Part shown: piece by piece, positions 34,548-43,758 of the stretch
How positions within the stretch are numbered: the stretch's first letter is position 1
Layout of the letters: every line of letters begins with the position of its first letter
Source: Hymenobacter sp. UV11
GTDB lineage: Bacteria > Bacteroidota > Bacteroidia > Cytophagales > Hymenobacteraceae
DNA: 64,000 nt
NCBI RefSeq assembly: GCF_004684095.1
Contig: NZ_SRII01000008.1
Span: 264,863 to 328,862 of the forward strand
Reading direction: 5' to 3'
The notes under the pieces: generated by a model
What the model was told of the DNA's origin: nothing
The model's input: the letters and a program-made list of their open reading frames with translations, nothing else
Databases searched by the model: none
Position numbers and translations under genes: made by a program

Positions 34548-37500
34548 ATGAGAAAACTACTACTACTACTACTGCTGGCGTGGCTGGCCCTGGCCCCCGC
34601 CATGGCCCAAACCGCCGTGAAGGGTAAGGTGCTGGACACCAGCGGCATGGGCCTGCCCGGCGTGACGGTGCTCGTGAAGGGCACCACCCAAGGCACCACC
34701 ACCGGCGGCGACGGCACCTTCAGCCTCAGCTGCGCCCCCGACAGCCGCCTGATTTTCTCCTTCATCGGCTACGCGGCGCAGGAGGTGGCCGTGGCCGGCA
34801 AGTCGACCATCAGCGTGACGCTGGCCACTGATAATAAGCAGCTTGACGATGTGCTGGTGGTGGGCTACGGCACCCAGAGCAAGGCCGAGTTTACGGGCTC
34901 GGCCACGCAGGTGGCGGGCTCGGCCCTCAAGGATTTGCCGGTGCAGAGCTTCGACCAGGGGCTGGCCGGCAAGGCCACGGGCGTGAGCATTGGGCAGCCC
35001 AACGGCGTGCTGAACAACGCGCCGGTTATCCGCATCCGGGGCGTCAACTCCATCTCGCTCAGTTCCTACCCCCTCATTGTGGTCGATGGCATCCCAATAA
35101 ATACCGGCAACCTGACCAGCAACACCACGGTGGCCAACAACCCGCTGGGCGACATTAATCCGGCTGATATTGAGACAATTGATGTGCTCAAGGATGCGGC
35201 CAGCACGGCCATCTACGGCTCGCGGGCGGCGGCGGGCGTCATCCTCATCACCACCAAAAGCGGCAAGCAGGGCAAAGCCCGCGTGACTTACGAGGGCTGG
35301 GCCGGCGTGACCAACGCCGTGCGCCTCCCCACCATGCTGAATGCCGAGCAGTTTATGCTCATCAAAAACGAGGCGGTGCTGAACGCCAAGATGTCGTCGG
35401 GCAATGAGAACAACTCGGCCGTGCCGAGTGCCTCGTTTTTCCCGACCTACAACCCCGACGGCTCGCTCGTGGACACCAAGTGGTACGACTACGTGTACCA
35501 AACCGGCGTGTCGCAAAACCACAGCCTGAGCGTGTCGGGCGGCACGGAGGCCACCAAATACTACCTCTCCACCAACTACTCCGACCAGAAGGGCATCCTG
35601 AAAACCAATGAGTTCACCCGCAAGGGCGTGCGCTTCAACCTCAGCCACCAGCTCACGCCCTGGCTGAGCCTGAGCGGTAACGCCAACTATACTAACAGTC
35701 TGAACGCCTCGCCCAACACCGGCTCGCTCGAAGGCAATGCTTTTGGGCTGGTGGGCTCGGCTCGGCTGGCCTGGCTGTCGGCCCCCAACGTGTACGCCGT
35801 GAACCCCGACGGCAGCTACAACCTGAGCACCACCAACACGCTGGGCATGGGCAACAACACGGTAGCCAGCAACTTCTACAACCCGGTGCCGCTGCTGGAT
35901 TTGAACACCTATACCTCGGAGAATGACCGCATTATTACCAACTTCTCGGTGGGCGTGACGCCCTTCAAGGGCCTGGAGTACCGGCTGAACTACGGCGTGG
36001 ACCGGCTCAAGATTGAGAACGAGAACTTCCAGAGCGCCGTGCACGGGCCGGGCTTTGGCAGCGGCAACGCCACCAATAATAGCATCCTGGTTAATAACTG
36101 GAACGTGACCAATACACTGACTTACCAGCGGATGCTGAGCGAGAAAAACTCGTTCAGCGTGCTAGTGGGCTACGACGTGCAGAAGTTCCAGAACTCGTCG
36201 TGGGGCGCGACGCGCTCGCAGATTTCGGACGGGTTTTTTGACAATTTCCAGGGCAGCTACGCCAACATTGTGCCCGTGAGCAACGCGCTGAGCGAGCGGG
36301 CGTTTGCCTCCACGTTTGCGCGCCTGACCTACGACTTTGACAAGCGCTACTTTCTGACCGTGAACGTGCGGCGCGACGGCAACTCGGCGCTGGGCTCGGG
36401 CAAGAAATACGGCACCTTCGGGGGCGTGTCGGGCGGCTGGCTGGTATCGCAGGAGGGCTTTTACAAAAGCTCGCCGCTGGCCGACGTCATCACCAACCTG
36501 AAGCTGCGCGCCAGCTGGGGCAAGGTCGGCAATGGCAACCTGACCAACTCCTACGGCTCGCTATCGCTGTATAATTCAGCGCTGTACGGCGGGGCGGCCA
36601 CCTGGATATTTGCCCAGGGCGGCAACCCCGACCTGGGCTGGGAAACCAGCAAGCAAACCAACGTGGGCGCCGACATTGGCCTGCTGCACGACCGGGTGCA
36701 GCTCGACCTGACCTACTACCGCAACAACGTGGACGGCCTGATTCTGAACGTGCCGCAGTCGCCCTCCAAGGGCGTGCCCAACAACGCGATTCTGCAAAAT
36801 GTGGGCTCGATGTACAACCGGGGCTTTGAGGCCGGCATCACGGCCAGCCTCGTCAATACGGGCCAGTTTAGCTGGACTTCCAACCTGAACTATACGTACA
36901 ATAAGAATAGGGTGACGGAGCTCTACGGTGCTGGCACCGAGCTGGTTGGTACTACCAGCACCAGCTCCGAAACTACTAACATTACCCGCGTGGGCTACTC
37001 GGTGGGCAGCCTTTACGGCGCCCGCACCGACGGCGTGAACCCCGACAACGGCCGCCGCATCTTCATCAACGGCAAGGGCGAGCGGGTGCAGTACAACCAC
37101 GCCGTGCCCTCGGGCCAGAGCCGCTGGACCTACCTCGACGGCAGCACCGCGGCGGCCATCAGCGTGTCGGACTACCAGCTGCTGGGCAACGCCCTACCCA
37201 CCTGGTACGGCGGCTTCAACAACACGTTGAAATACGGCAACTTCGACCTGACTATCAACCTGACTTACTCGGGTGGCAACTACGTGATGAACGGCAGCAA
37301 GGCTACTTGGCGCGACCAGCGCTTCTGGAACAACTCGACCGAGGTGCTCGGTCGCTGGACTACCCCCGGCCAGGTCACGGATATTCCGCGCGTGGTGTAC
37401 GGCGACCTGCTCTCGAACGGCTCGTCGTTCCCGATTTCGGCCAACGTGGAGAAGGCCGACTACCTGCGCCTGCAAACGGCCGGGCTGGGCTACCGCTTCC

Positions 37501-37700
37501 CGCTGGGCCTGCTGGGCAAGTCGGGCATCAGCTCGGTGCGGGTGTACGGGCAGGTTTTCAACGGCTTCCTTATCACGAAATACACCGGCACGGACCCCGA
37601 TATCTCGTCCAACGGCAATACCAATACCACGCCGGGCGTCGATAAAAACTCGATTCCGCAGGGCCGCACCTTCACGCTGGGCGTGAACGTGGGCTTCTAA
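34548..37700 (+). CDS. SusC/RagA-family TonB-dependent outer-membrane transporter
   Basis: 1050 residues. Signal peptide (about 1-21, leucine-rich, ending AMAQ), CarboxypepD_reg-like domain (about 22-105, GKVLDTSGMGLPGVTVLVKG), TonB plug domain (about 110-240: DVLVVGYGTQ; SFDQGLAGKATGV; DAASTAIYGSRAAAGVILIT), then a beta-barrel ending in the aromatic LGVNVGF. It forms with SusD an outer-membrane uptake complex powered by TonB. The barrel carries no sign of a specific substrate; the linked peptidases suggest peptides rather than glycans. The ATG at 34548 is preferred to the one at 34500. First gene of a four-gene operon. Confidence 0.95.
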   Translation: MRKLLLLLLLAWLALAPAMAQTAVKGKVLDTSGMGLPGVTVLVKGTTQGTTTGGDGTFSLSCAPDSRLIFSFIGYAAQEVAVAGKSTISVTLATDNKQLDDVLVVGYGTQSKAEFTGSATQVAGSALKDLPVQSFDQGLAGKATGVSIGQPNGVLNNAPVIRIRGVNSISLSSYPLIVVDGIPINTGNLTSNTTVANNPLGDINPADIETIDVLKDAASTAIYGSRAAAGVILITTKSGKQGKARVTYEGWAGVTNAVRLPTMLNAEQFMLIKNEAVLNAKMSSGNENNSAVPSASFFPTYNPDGSLVDTKWYDYVYQTGVSQNHSLSVSGGTEATKYYLSTNYSDQKGILKTNEFTRKGVRFNLSHQLTPWLSLSGNANYTNSLNASPNTGSLEGNAFGLVGSARLAWLSAPNVYAVNPDGSYNLSTTNTLGMGNNTVASNFYNPVPLLDLNTYTSENDRIITNFSVGVTPFKGLEYRLNYGVDRLKIENENFQSAVHGPGFGSGNATNNSILVNNWNVTNTLTYQRMLSEKNSFSVLVGYDVQKFQNSSWGATRSQISDGFFDNFQGSYANIVPVSNALSERAFASTFARLTYDFDKRYFLTVNVRRDGNSALGSGKKYGTFGGVSGGWLVSQEGFYKSSPLADVITNLKLRASWGKVGNGNLTNSYGSLSLYNSALYGGAATWIFAQGGNPDLGWETSKQTNVGADIGLLHDRVQLDLTYYRNNVDGLILNVPQSPSKGVPNNAILQNVGSMYNRGFEAGITASLVNTGQFSWTSNLNYTYNKNRVTELYGAGTELVGTTSTSSETTNITRVGYSVGSLYGARTDGVNPDNGRRIFINGKGERVQYNHAVPSGQSRWTYLDGSTAAAISVSDYQLLGNALPTWYGGFNNTLKYGNFDLTINLTYSGGNYVMNGSKATWRDQRFWNNSTEVLGRWTTPGQVTDIPRVVYGDLLSNGSSFPISANVEKADYLRLQTAGLGYRFPLGLLGKSGISSVRVYGQVFNGFLITKYTGTDPDISSNGNTNTTPGVDKNSIPQGRTFTLGVNVGF

Positions 37701-37724
37701 CCTCTCCTCGCTAGCTCCTTCGAT

Positions 37725-39167
37725 ATGCTACTTCGCCTACCCCCCCTTTCACTACTGGTTAGCCTCGGGCTGGCCCTGTGCCTGGCCACCACGGCCTGCA
37801 AGGAAAAGGAAATCCTGAACCCGATTCCGCAGACCTCGCTGCAAGGCAGCCTGCTCTTTAATACCCCCGACCGCGTACTGGGCCAGGTAAACGGCCTGTA
37901 CGCGGGCCTCAAAAACGGCAGCTACTACGGCGGCCGCTACCTGATGCTGAGCGACATAAGGGGCGAGGAATTTATCAACCGCCTCCAAAACGTATTTACC
38001 GGCTACGACGCCTGGAACCACACCATCAACTCGGGCTCGAACGACGCGCTCACCACCTGGAGCACCGCCTACGCGGCCATCAACTCGGCCAACCTGGTGA
38101 TTGACGGCCTGGCCGCCAACCCCAACGTGGTGCCCGCGGCCACCGCCACGCAGTACACCGGCGAGGCCAAGCTGGTGCGGGCGCTCAGCTACTTTGCGCT
38201 GGTCACGCTCTACGGCCAGCCCTACCTCAAAGACGCGGGCGCCTCGCTGGCCGTGCCCCTGCGCCTGAGCGGCGAAACCACCACCGCCAACAACGATATG
38301 GCCCGCAGCAAAGTAGCGGCCGTGTACACCCAGATTTTGAAGGACCTGAACGAGGCCGAGGCGTCCCTACCCCTCACCTACGCCACGGCGCTGCTCAACA
38401 CCACGCGGGCCCACCGCAACACGGCCATCGCCCTCAAAACCAGGGTGTACCTGAGCATGGGCCGCTACGCCGACGTGGTGACGGAGGCCCAGAAAATAGT
38501 GTCGGCCACCGCGCCTTACAAGGCCAGCACGGGGGTAGGGCACGCGCTGCAAGCCAGCATCAGCACCATTTTCAACTCCGACTACACCACTACGGAGTCC
38601 ATCCTGTCGATGCCCATGACGACCCTGGACAACGTGAGCGGCCAGAACTCGCTGGGCTACGAATACAATATAAATCAGGAGTATAACCTGAGCGCGACGG
38701 GTATTTTGGGCAATGCCACCTGGCGCGCCGCCGACGCCCGCCGCAGCCTGCTGCGCGTGTCGGGCACCACGTATTACCTGGTGAAGTACCGCACCGCCAA
38801 CCCCTACCTCGACTACGTGCCGGTCATTCGTTACGCCGAGGTGCTGCTCAACTACGCCGAGGCGCTGGCCCGGCAGGCCACCCCCGACCTGGCCACCGCT
38901 ACGGCCGTGCTCACGGCCGTGCGCCAGCGCTCGGACGCTACCTACACGTTTCCGGCCGCGACCGTAGGCACGGCGTCGGCGCTCACCAGCACCATCTGGG
39001 TTGAGCGCCGCATCGAGCTGCTAGGGGAGGGGTTCCGGTCCAACGACTTACTGCGCAACTTGTTGACGATTCCGGCCAAGGGCACGGCGCCCTCCATCAC
39101 GCCGAGCCAGCCGGAGTATATCTTCCCGATTCCGAACGCCGAGATTTCCTCGAATAAGCTGCTGTAG
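37725..39167 (+). CDS. SusD/RagB-family nutrient-binding lipoprotein
   Basis: 480 residues. Lipobox ending at Cys25 (ATTACKEK). SusD fold: helical TPR-like core (YTGEAKLVRALSYFALVTLYG, the characteristic RA-x-Y-F-x-L-V-x-L-Y-G stretch), then AVYTQILKDLNEAEASLPL and, near the end, VIRYAEVLLNYAEALAR and WVERRIELLGEGFRSNDLLR. It sits on the outer face of the outer membrane as the lid of the SusC pore and binds the nutrient. Lies 24 bp after SusC, clearly co-transcribed. Confidence 0.94.
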   Translation: MLLRLPPLSLLVSLGLALCLATTACKEKEILNPIPQTSLQGSLLFNTPDRVLGQVNGLYAGLKNGSYYGGRYLMLSDIRGEEFINRLQNVFTGYDAWNHTINSGSNDALTTWSTAYAAINSANLVIDGLAANPNVVPAATATQYTGEAKLVRALSYFALVTLYGQPYLKDAGASLAVPLRLSGETTTANNDMARSKVAAVYTQILKDLNEAEASLPLTYATALLNTTRAHRNTAIALKTRVYLSMGRYADVVTEAQKIVSATAPYKASTGVGHALQASISTIFNSDYTTTESILSMPMTTLDNVSGQNSLGYEYNINQEYNLSATGILGNATWRAADARRSLLRVSGTTYYLVKYRTANPYLDYVPVIRYAEVLLNYAEALARQATPDLATATAVLTAVRQRSDATYTFPAATVGTASALTSTIWVERRIELLGEGFRSNDLLRNLLTIPAKGTAPSITPSQPEYIFPIPNAEISSNKLL

Positions 39168-39252
39168 GCGCGGCCCGCCGTGCATCTGCCACCGTGTTTG
39201 GTTCGTCCCTGTACTGGTACTATTACCCGAAATAATTTCCCTACCCCTCTGA

Positions 39253-41796
39253 ATGAAGCGTACTCCCCTTGTGCTGGCTACCCTGCTGGCGGCCAGCCAG
39301 CTTGCCACCGCCCAAACCCCGGCCCCCGGCGCGGCCCCTACCCCCCGCGCCGAGGCCAAGCCGGCGGCCACTTCGCTCGGCGCCATCACGCAGGGGCTGA
39401 AGAAGTTTGACGGCTATTTTCCGTTTTATTACGATGAGAAGACGGGGAAAATCTACCTCGAAGTGGAGCGGTTTGGCCAGGACTTTCTCTACTTCAGCTC
39501 GCTCACGGAGGGGGTAGGGCTGGGCGGGCCCGAGCGCGGCGCGGCCTCGTCCAACGTGGCGCGGTTCGTGAAAGTCGGCCCCAAGGTGCTGCTGCTGGAG
39601 CCCAACCTGAACTACCGCGCCACCGGCAAAAACCCCGACGAGCAGCGCGCCGTGGAAAGCGCCTTCGCCAAATCCGTTATCTGGGGCTTTGCGCCGGTGG
39701 CGGTGGAGGGCAACAAGGTGCTGCTCGACCTCACGCCCTTTCTGGTGCGCGACAGCCAGAAGCTGACCGACCAGCTCGGGCGCCGCAGCTTTGCGGGGCT
39801 GCGCGGCGGGGCCGCCGGGCCGGCGCCCACGCCCTACCGCTTCGACGACACCCGCTCGGCGGTGTACCCCGACAACACCAAGAACTTCCCCAAAAACACC
39901 GAGTTTGAGGCCCTGATAACCTTCGTGGGCGGGCCCAGCGGTGGCGGGCGCGACTTTGGCATGGGCGGGGCCGGCATTGCGCCCGACCCCAACGCCGTGA
40001 CCGTGCGCATGCACCAGTCGTTTGTGGAGCTGCCCGACGATAAGTATAAGCCCCGACTATTTGACCCGCGCTCGGGCTTCAACCAGTTCACCTACCTCGA
40101 CTTTTCGGCGCCCATGACCGAGCCGCTGGTGCAGCGCTACACCCGCCGCCACCGCCTCGAAAAGAAGAACCCCGGCGCTAAAATCAGCGACCCGGTCGAG
40201 CCCATCGTGTACTACATCGACCGCGGCGCGCCGCCCGATGTCAAGCGCGCCCTCATCGAGGGCGGCGGCTGGTGGAACCAGGCCTTTGAGGCCGCTGGCT
40301 ACCGCAACGCGTTTATTACGAAGGAATTGCCGGAAGGCGCCGACCCGATGGATATTCGCTACAACGTGGTGAACTGGGTGGACAGGGCCGGCAATCCGCG
40401 GGCGTTTTCCTACGGCTCGTCGTACAGCGACCCGCGCACCGGCGAGATTATCAAGGGCGTCGTGACGCTGGGCTCGGACCGCCACCGCCAGGACTACCTG
40501 CTGGCCGAGGGCCTGTTGCAGCCTTACAAGGACGGCCAGCGAGTGCCCAAGGCGATGGAGGAAATGGCGTTGGCGCGCATCCGGCAGCTTTCGGCCCACG
40601 AAATCGGCCATACGCTGGGGCTGTACCACAACTTCACCTCCAGCACCAAAGAGCGGGCCTCGGTGATGGACTACCCCTTCCCGCGCTTTGTGCAGAAGGC
40701 CGACGGCAGCATCGACGTGTCGCAGGCCTACGCCACCGGCATCGGCAGCTGGGACAAGCGCGCTATTTTGTGGGGCTATCAGGATTTTGGCCGGGGCACC
40801 GACGAAACGAGGGGCCTGGAGGCCATTATGAAGGAGACTCTCAAGCAGGGCCACATTTTCATTCCGGACATCGGTGGCTACGTGCATCCCGTTGCTAATC
40901 AGTGGGATGATGGCGAAAATGCCGTGACCCAGCTCACCAAGCTCATGGCCGTGCGCCGGCACGTGCTGGACACGTTTTCGAGCAATGCCATTCCGGCCGG
41001 CGCGCCCATGGCGACCCTGGAGGAAGTGCTGGTGCCCATGTACCTGCTGCACCGCTACCAGGTAGAGGCGGCAGCTAAGTCGCTGGGTGGCTTGTACTTC
41101 ACCCACGCCGTGAAGGGCGACGGCCAGACCATCACCCGCATGGTGGAGCCCGCCGAACAGTGGCGCGCCTTCGACGCCCTGATGGCCACCGTGACGCCCG
41201 CCGCCCTGGCCCTGCCCGAAAAGCTGATTCAGCAGATTCCGCCGCGGCCCTCGGGCTACCCCAGCAGCATGGAAACCTTCTCGGGCCACACCGGCCCCAC
41301 CTTCGACCCCATCGCGGCGGCCGAGGCGGCGGCCACGCTCAGCATCGCGTCCATCCTAGACCCCGCGCGCGCTGCCCGGCTGGTCGAGTATCACGCCCGC
41401 GACGCCCAGCAGCCGGGCTTTATGCCGGTGGTCGATAAGCTGCTGGCCCAAACCTGGAAGACGCCCCTGGCCGCCGGTTACCCCGGTGAGATTCAGGTAG
41501 TGGTGAACAACCTCACCCTGAAATCGCTGCTCCAGCTGGCCGCTACCCCCGACATCGCCGAGAGCGTACGCGGCGAAAGCCTGCTCGAAATAGACCAGCT
41601 CAAGCAGTGGATGACCGGCCGCCTGGCCAGTGCCGACCCCCGCCAAAAAGCCAACCTGCTCTTCGGCCTCGCCCAAATCGGGAAGTTTGCCGAAGACCCC
41701 AACAAATTCACTCCCACTCCGGCGCTGGACCTGCCGCCCGGCGCCCCGATTGGGATGCCGGGAATGGACTTTTTGGGCGACGACGCGACGTATTAG
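39253..41796 (+). CDS. Zinc metalloprotease (DUF5117/DUF5118 type), secreted
   Basis: 847 residues. Signal peptide (about 1-20, ending ATAQ). An N-terminal DUF5117-like beta domain (FPFYYDEKTGKIYLEVERFG; LYFSSLTEGVGLGG) precedes a metzincin-like catalytic core HEIGHTLGLYHNF (HExxHxxGxxH, three His ligands), with SVMDYP as Met-turn. The remaining C-terminal part is helical (DUF4953-like). These proteins are frequent in Bacteroidota next to SusCD. Expected to cleave peptides at the cell surface or in the periplasm. The 3' end (41737-41759) is exactly repeated in inverted form after the stop. CCCTACCCC lies 5 bp upstream of the ATG. Confidence 0.93.
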   Translation: MKRTPLVLATLLAASQLATAQTPAPGAAPTPRAEAKPAATSLGAITQGLKKFDGYFPFYYDEKTGKIYLEVERFGQDFLYFSSLTEGVGLGGPERGAASSNVARFVKVGPKVLLLEPNLNYRATGKNPDEQRAVESAFAKSVIWGFAPVAVEGNKVLLDLTPFLVRDSQKLTDQLGRRSFAGLRGGAAGPAPTPYRFDDTRSAVYPDNTKNFPKNTEFEALITFVGGPSGGGRDFGMGGAGIAPDPNAVTVRMHQSFVELPDDKYKPRLFDPRSGFNQFTYLDFSAPMTEPLVQRYTRRHRLEKKNPGAKISDPVEPIVYYIDRGAPPDVKRALIEGGGWWNQAFEAAGYRNAFITKELPEGADPMDIRYNVVNWVDRAGNPRAFSYGSSYSDPRTGEIIKGVVTLGSDRHRQDYLLAEGLLQPYKDGQRVPKAMEEMALARIRQLSAHEIGHTLGLYHNFTSSTKERASVMDYPFPRFVQKADGSIDVSQAYATGIGSWDKRAILWGYQDFGRGTDETRGLEAIMKETLKQGHIFIPDIGGYVHPVANQWDDGENAVTQLTKLMAVRRHVLDTFSSNAIPAGAPMATLEEVLVPMYLLHRYQVEAAAKSLGGLYFTHAVKGDGQTITRMVEPAEQWRAFDALMATVTPAALALPEKLIQQIPPRPSGYPSSMETFSGHTGPTFDPIAAAEAAATLSIASILDPARAARLVEYHARDAQQPGFMPVVDKLLAQTWKTPLAAGYPGEIQVVVNNLTLKSLLQLAATPDIAESVRGESLLEIDQLKQWMTGRLASADPRQKANLLFGLAQIGKFAEDPNKFTPTPALDLPPGAPIGMPGMDFLGDDATY

Positions 41797-41864
41797 CGCG
41801 CTACGTCTGGCCGCCCTACCCCACCCCCGGCATCCCAATCGGGGCGCCGGGGGTGGGGTAGGGC
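41737..41864 (+). repeat. Nested inverted repeats across the metalloprotease stop
   Basis: The 23-bp coding segment 41737-41759 (from CCCGGCGCCCC to GGGATGCC) is exactly complementary to 41829-41851. Around the latter, an independent 19-bp perfect stem (41813-41831 with 41846-41864), built from the CCCTACCCC/GGGGTAGGG octamer, has a 14-nt loop. The two hairpins are mutually exclusive because they share 41829-41831 and 41846-41851. The shorter could act as a terminator, though no T-tract follows. Confidence 0.92.
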
Positions 41865-41928
41865 GCCAGGGCCGCCGCAAACGGTCAATTCTTCTGCCTA
41901 TTCCTTTTTTCACTCAACCCCTTTTCGC

Positions 41929-43602
41929 ATGAAAAACCCGTTTACTGCTCCCCGCCAGCGTGGCTGGCTGCTGGCGGCCGCCAGCCTGGGCCTCAGCCTG
42001 GCCCTACCCCCCCGGCTGGCCCAGGCGCAAGCCGCCATGCCGCCGGCCAAGGTCGAGGCCCTGAAAAAGGAGTTGATGGCCGAAATTGACAAGCAGCAGA
42101 AGGCCACCCAGCAGATGGTGGACATGGTGTTCAGCTTCGGCGAGCTGGGGTTTCAGGAGACGGAAACCTCGCGCTACCTGACCGGAATTTTGCAGAAGAA
42201 TGGCTTCAAGGTGCAGATGGGCATTGCGGGCGTGCCCACAGCCTGGATGGCCACCTGGGGCTCGGGCAAGCCGGTTATTGCCATCGGCAGCGACATCGAC
42301 TGCATTCCGAAGGCCTCGCAAAAGCCCGGCGTGGCCTACCACGACCCCATCATCGAGGGTGCGCCGGGCCACGGTGAGGGCCACAATTCGGGCGTGCCGC
42401 TCAACATCACGGCGGTGCTGGCTCTCAAAAAGATAATGGAGCGTGAGAAAATCCCCGGCACCATTATGCTGTGGCCGGGCGTGGCCGAAGAGCAGCTCGG
42501 CACAAAGGCCTACTTTGTGCGCGATGGCTACTTTAAGAACGTGGATGCCTGCATCTTCACCCACGTGGGCGACAACCTGGGCGTGTCGTGGGGCGATGGC
42601 GGCGGCAACGGCCTGATATCGGTCAAATTCAACTTTGACGGGCAGGCGGCGCACTCGGCCGGCGCGCCCTGGCGCGGCCGCAGCGCCCTGGATGCCGTGG
42701 AGCTGATGGACATTGGCTGGAACTTCCACCGCGAGCACATGGAGGTGACCCAGCGCTCGCACTACGTCATTCCGGACGGCGGCGACCAGCCCAACGTAGT
42801 GCCTTCCAAGGCCTCGGTGTGGTACTACTTCCGCGAGCGCACCTACCCCAAAATCATGGAGATGTATGCCGACGCCCAGAAAATGGCCGAGGGCGCCACG
42901 CTCATGACCAAAACCACCGTGACCCACGAGGTGCTGGGCAGCGCCTGGCCGGGCCACATGAACAAGGCCATCGCGGAGGATATGTATCAGAATATCAGGC
43001 TAGTGGGCCTACCCCAGTGGAGCGCCGCCGACCAGGTGCTGGCCCGCGCCACCCAGGTGGAGATGAAAGCGCCCAAAACCGACCGCCGCAACCGCCCCAT
43101 CGACGGCCTGGCCACCAGGCTCGACTCGCTCACCGCGCCCGAGACATTCTCCATCGGCGGCGGCTCGGACGACATCGCCGACATTTCCTGGAACGTGCCT
43201 ACGGTGGTGCTGCGCTACCCCGCCAACATTCCGGGCCTGCCCGGCCACCACTGGTCCAACGCTATTTCGATGGCCACGCCCATTGCCCACAAGGGCGTGA
43301 CGGCCGGCGCCAAGGCCGAGGCCATGACCCTGCTCGATATGCTGGTGAAGCCCGAGGTGCTGAAAGACGCCTGGACGTATTTCACCAACGTGCAAACCAA
43401 GGACACCAAGTACATTCCGCTGGTATCGGCCACCGATAAGCCCGCCATTACCCTCAACCAGGGCATCATGGCCCAGTACCGGCCCGAGATGAAGAAATTT
43501 TACTACAACCCCGCCAAGTATAAGTCTTACCTGGAGCAGCTGGGTATTGCCTACCCCACCGTGCGACCCGCGGCGGCACTCAAGGCCAGTGGTACTAATT
43601 AA
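41929..43602 (+). CDS. M20-family amidohydrolase (AbgB-like), exported
   Basis: 557 residues with a signal peptide (about 1-34, ending RLAQAQ). Metal-binding residues of the M20 core are visible: GSDIDCIP, APGHGEGHNSG, VAEEQLGTKA and the His in IFTHVGD. A dimerisation domain is inserted (SVKFNFDGQAAHSAGAPWRG, including the catalytic His). It resembles the B subunit of aminobenzoyl-glutamate hydrolase, a group that hydrolyses N-acyl or dipeptide amide bonds. As last gene of the SusC-SusD-metalloprotease-M20 unit it probably finishes degradation of imported peptides or amino-acid conjugates in the periplasm. 132 bp after the metalloprotease. Confidence 0.9.
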   Translation: MKNPFTAPRQRGWLLAAASLGLSLALPPRLAQAQAAMPPAKVEALKKELMAEIDKQQKATQQMVDMVFSFGELGFQETETSRYLTGILQKNGFKVQMGIAGVPTAWMATWGSGKPVIAIGSDIDCIPKASQKPGVAYHDPIIEGAPGHGEGHNSGVPLNITAVLALKKIMEREKIPGTIMLWPGVAEEQLGTKAYFVRDGYFKNVDACIFTHVGDNLGVSWGDGGGNGLISVKFNFDGQAAHSAGAPWRGRSALDAVELMDIGWNFHREHMEVTQRSHYVIPDGGDQPNVVPSKASVWYYFRERTYPKIMEMYADAQKMAEGATLMTKTTVTHEVLGSAWPGHMNKAIAEDMYQNIRLVGLPQWSAADQVLARATQVEMKAPKTDRRNRPIDGLATRLDSLTAPETFSIGGGSDDIADISWNVPTVVLRYPANIPGLPGHHWSNAISMATPIAHKGVTAGAKAEAMTLLDMLVKPEVLKDAWTYFTNVQTKDTKYIPLVSATDKPAITLNQGIMAQYRPEMKKFYYNPAKYKSYLEQLGIAYPTVRPAAALKASGTN

Positions 43603-43628
43603 GTGCTAAAGAACAAGTAGTTGCATAT

Positions 43629-43726
43629 AAAAAGAACGTCATGCTGAGCCTGTCGAAGCATCTTGGTCGCCTCATTGGATGAAGCGGCTAAGATGCTTCG
43701 ACAAGCTCAGCATGACGTTCTTTTTT
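43629..43726. repeat. Palindromic element, family A copy 2
   Basis: Near-perfect arms (about 43629-43664 and 43691-43726) begin AAAAAGAACGTCATGCTGAG; the apex reads CATTGGATGAA. T-tracts on both strands. It separates the convergent M20 and amino-acid permease genes. Confidence 0.93.
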
Positions 43727-43758
43727 GCCAGTAATCAGTAAGTAAGCAGCACAGTAGC

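Noticed and set aside
34569..36044. 491-codon minus-strand ORF opposite SusC
   Set aside because: His/Val/Gly/Arg-rich translation typical of a shadow frame; SusC on the plus strand has complete domains.
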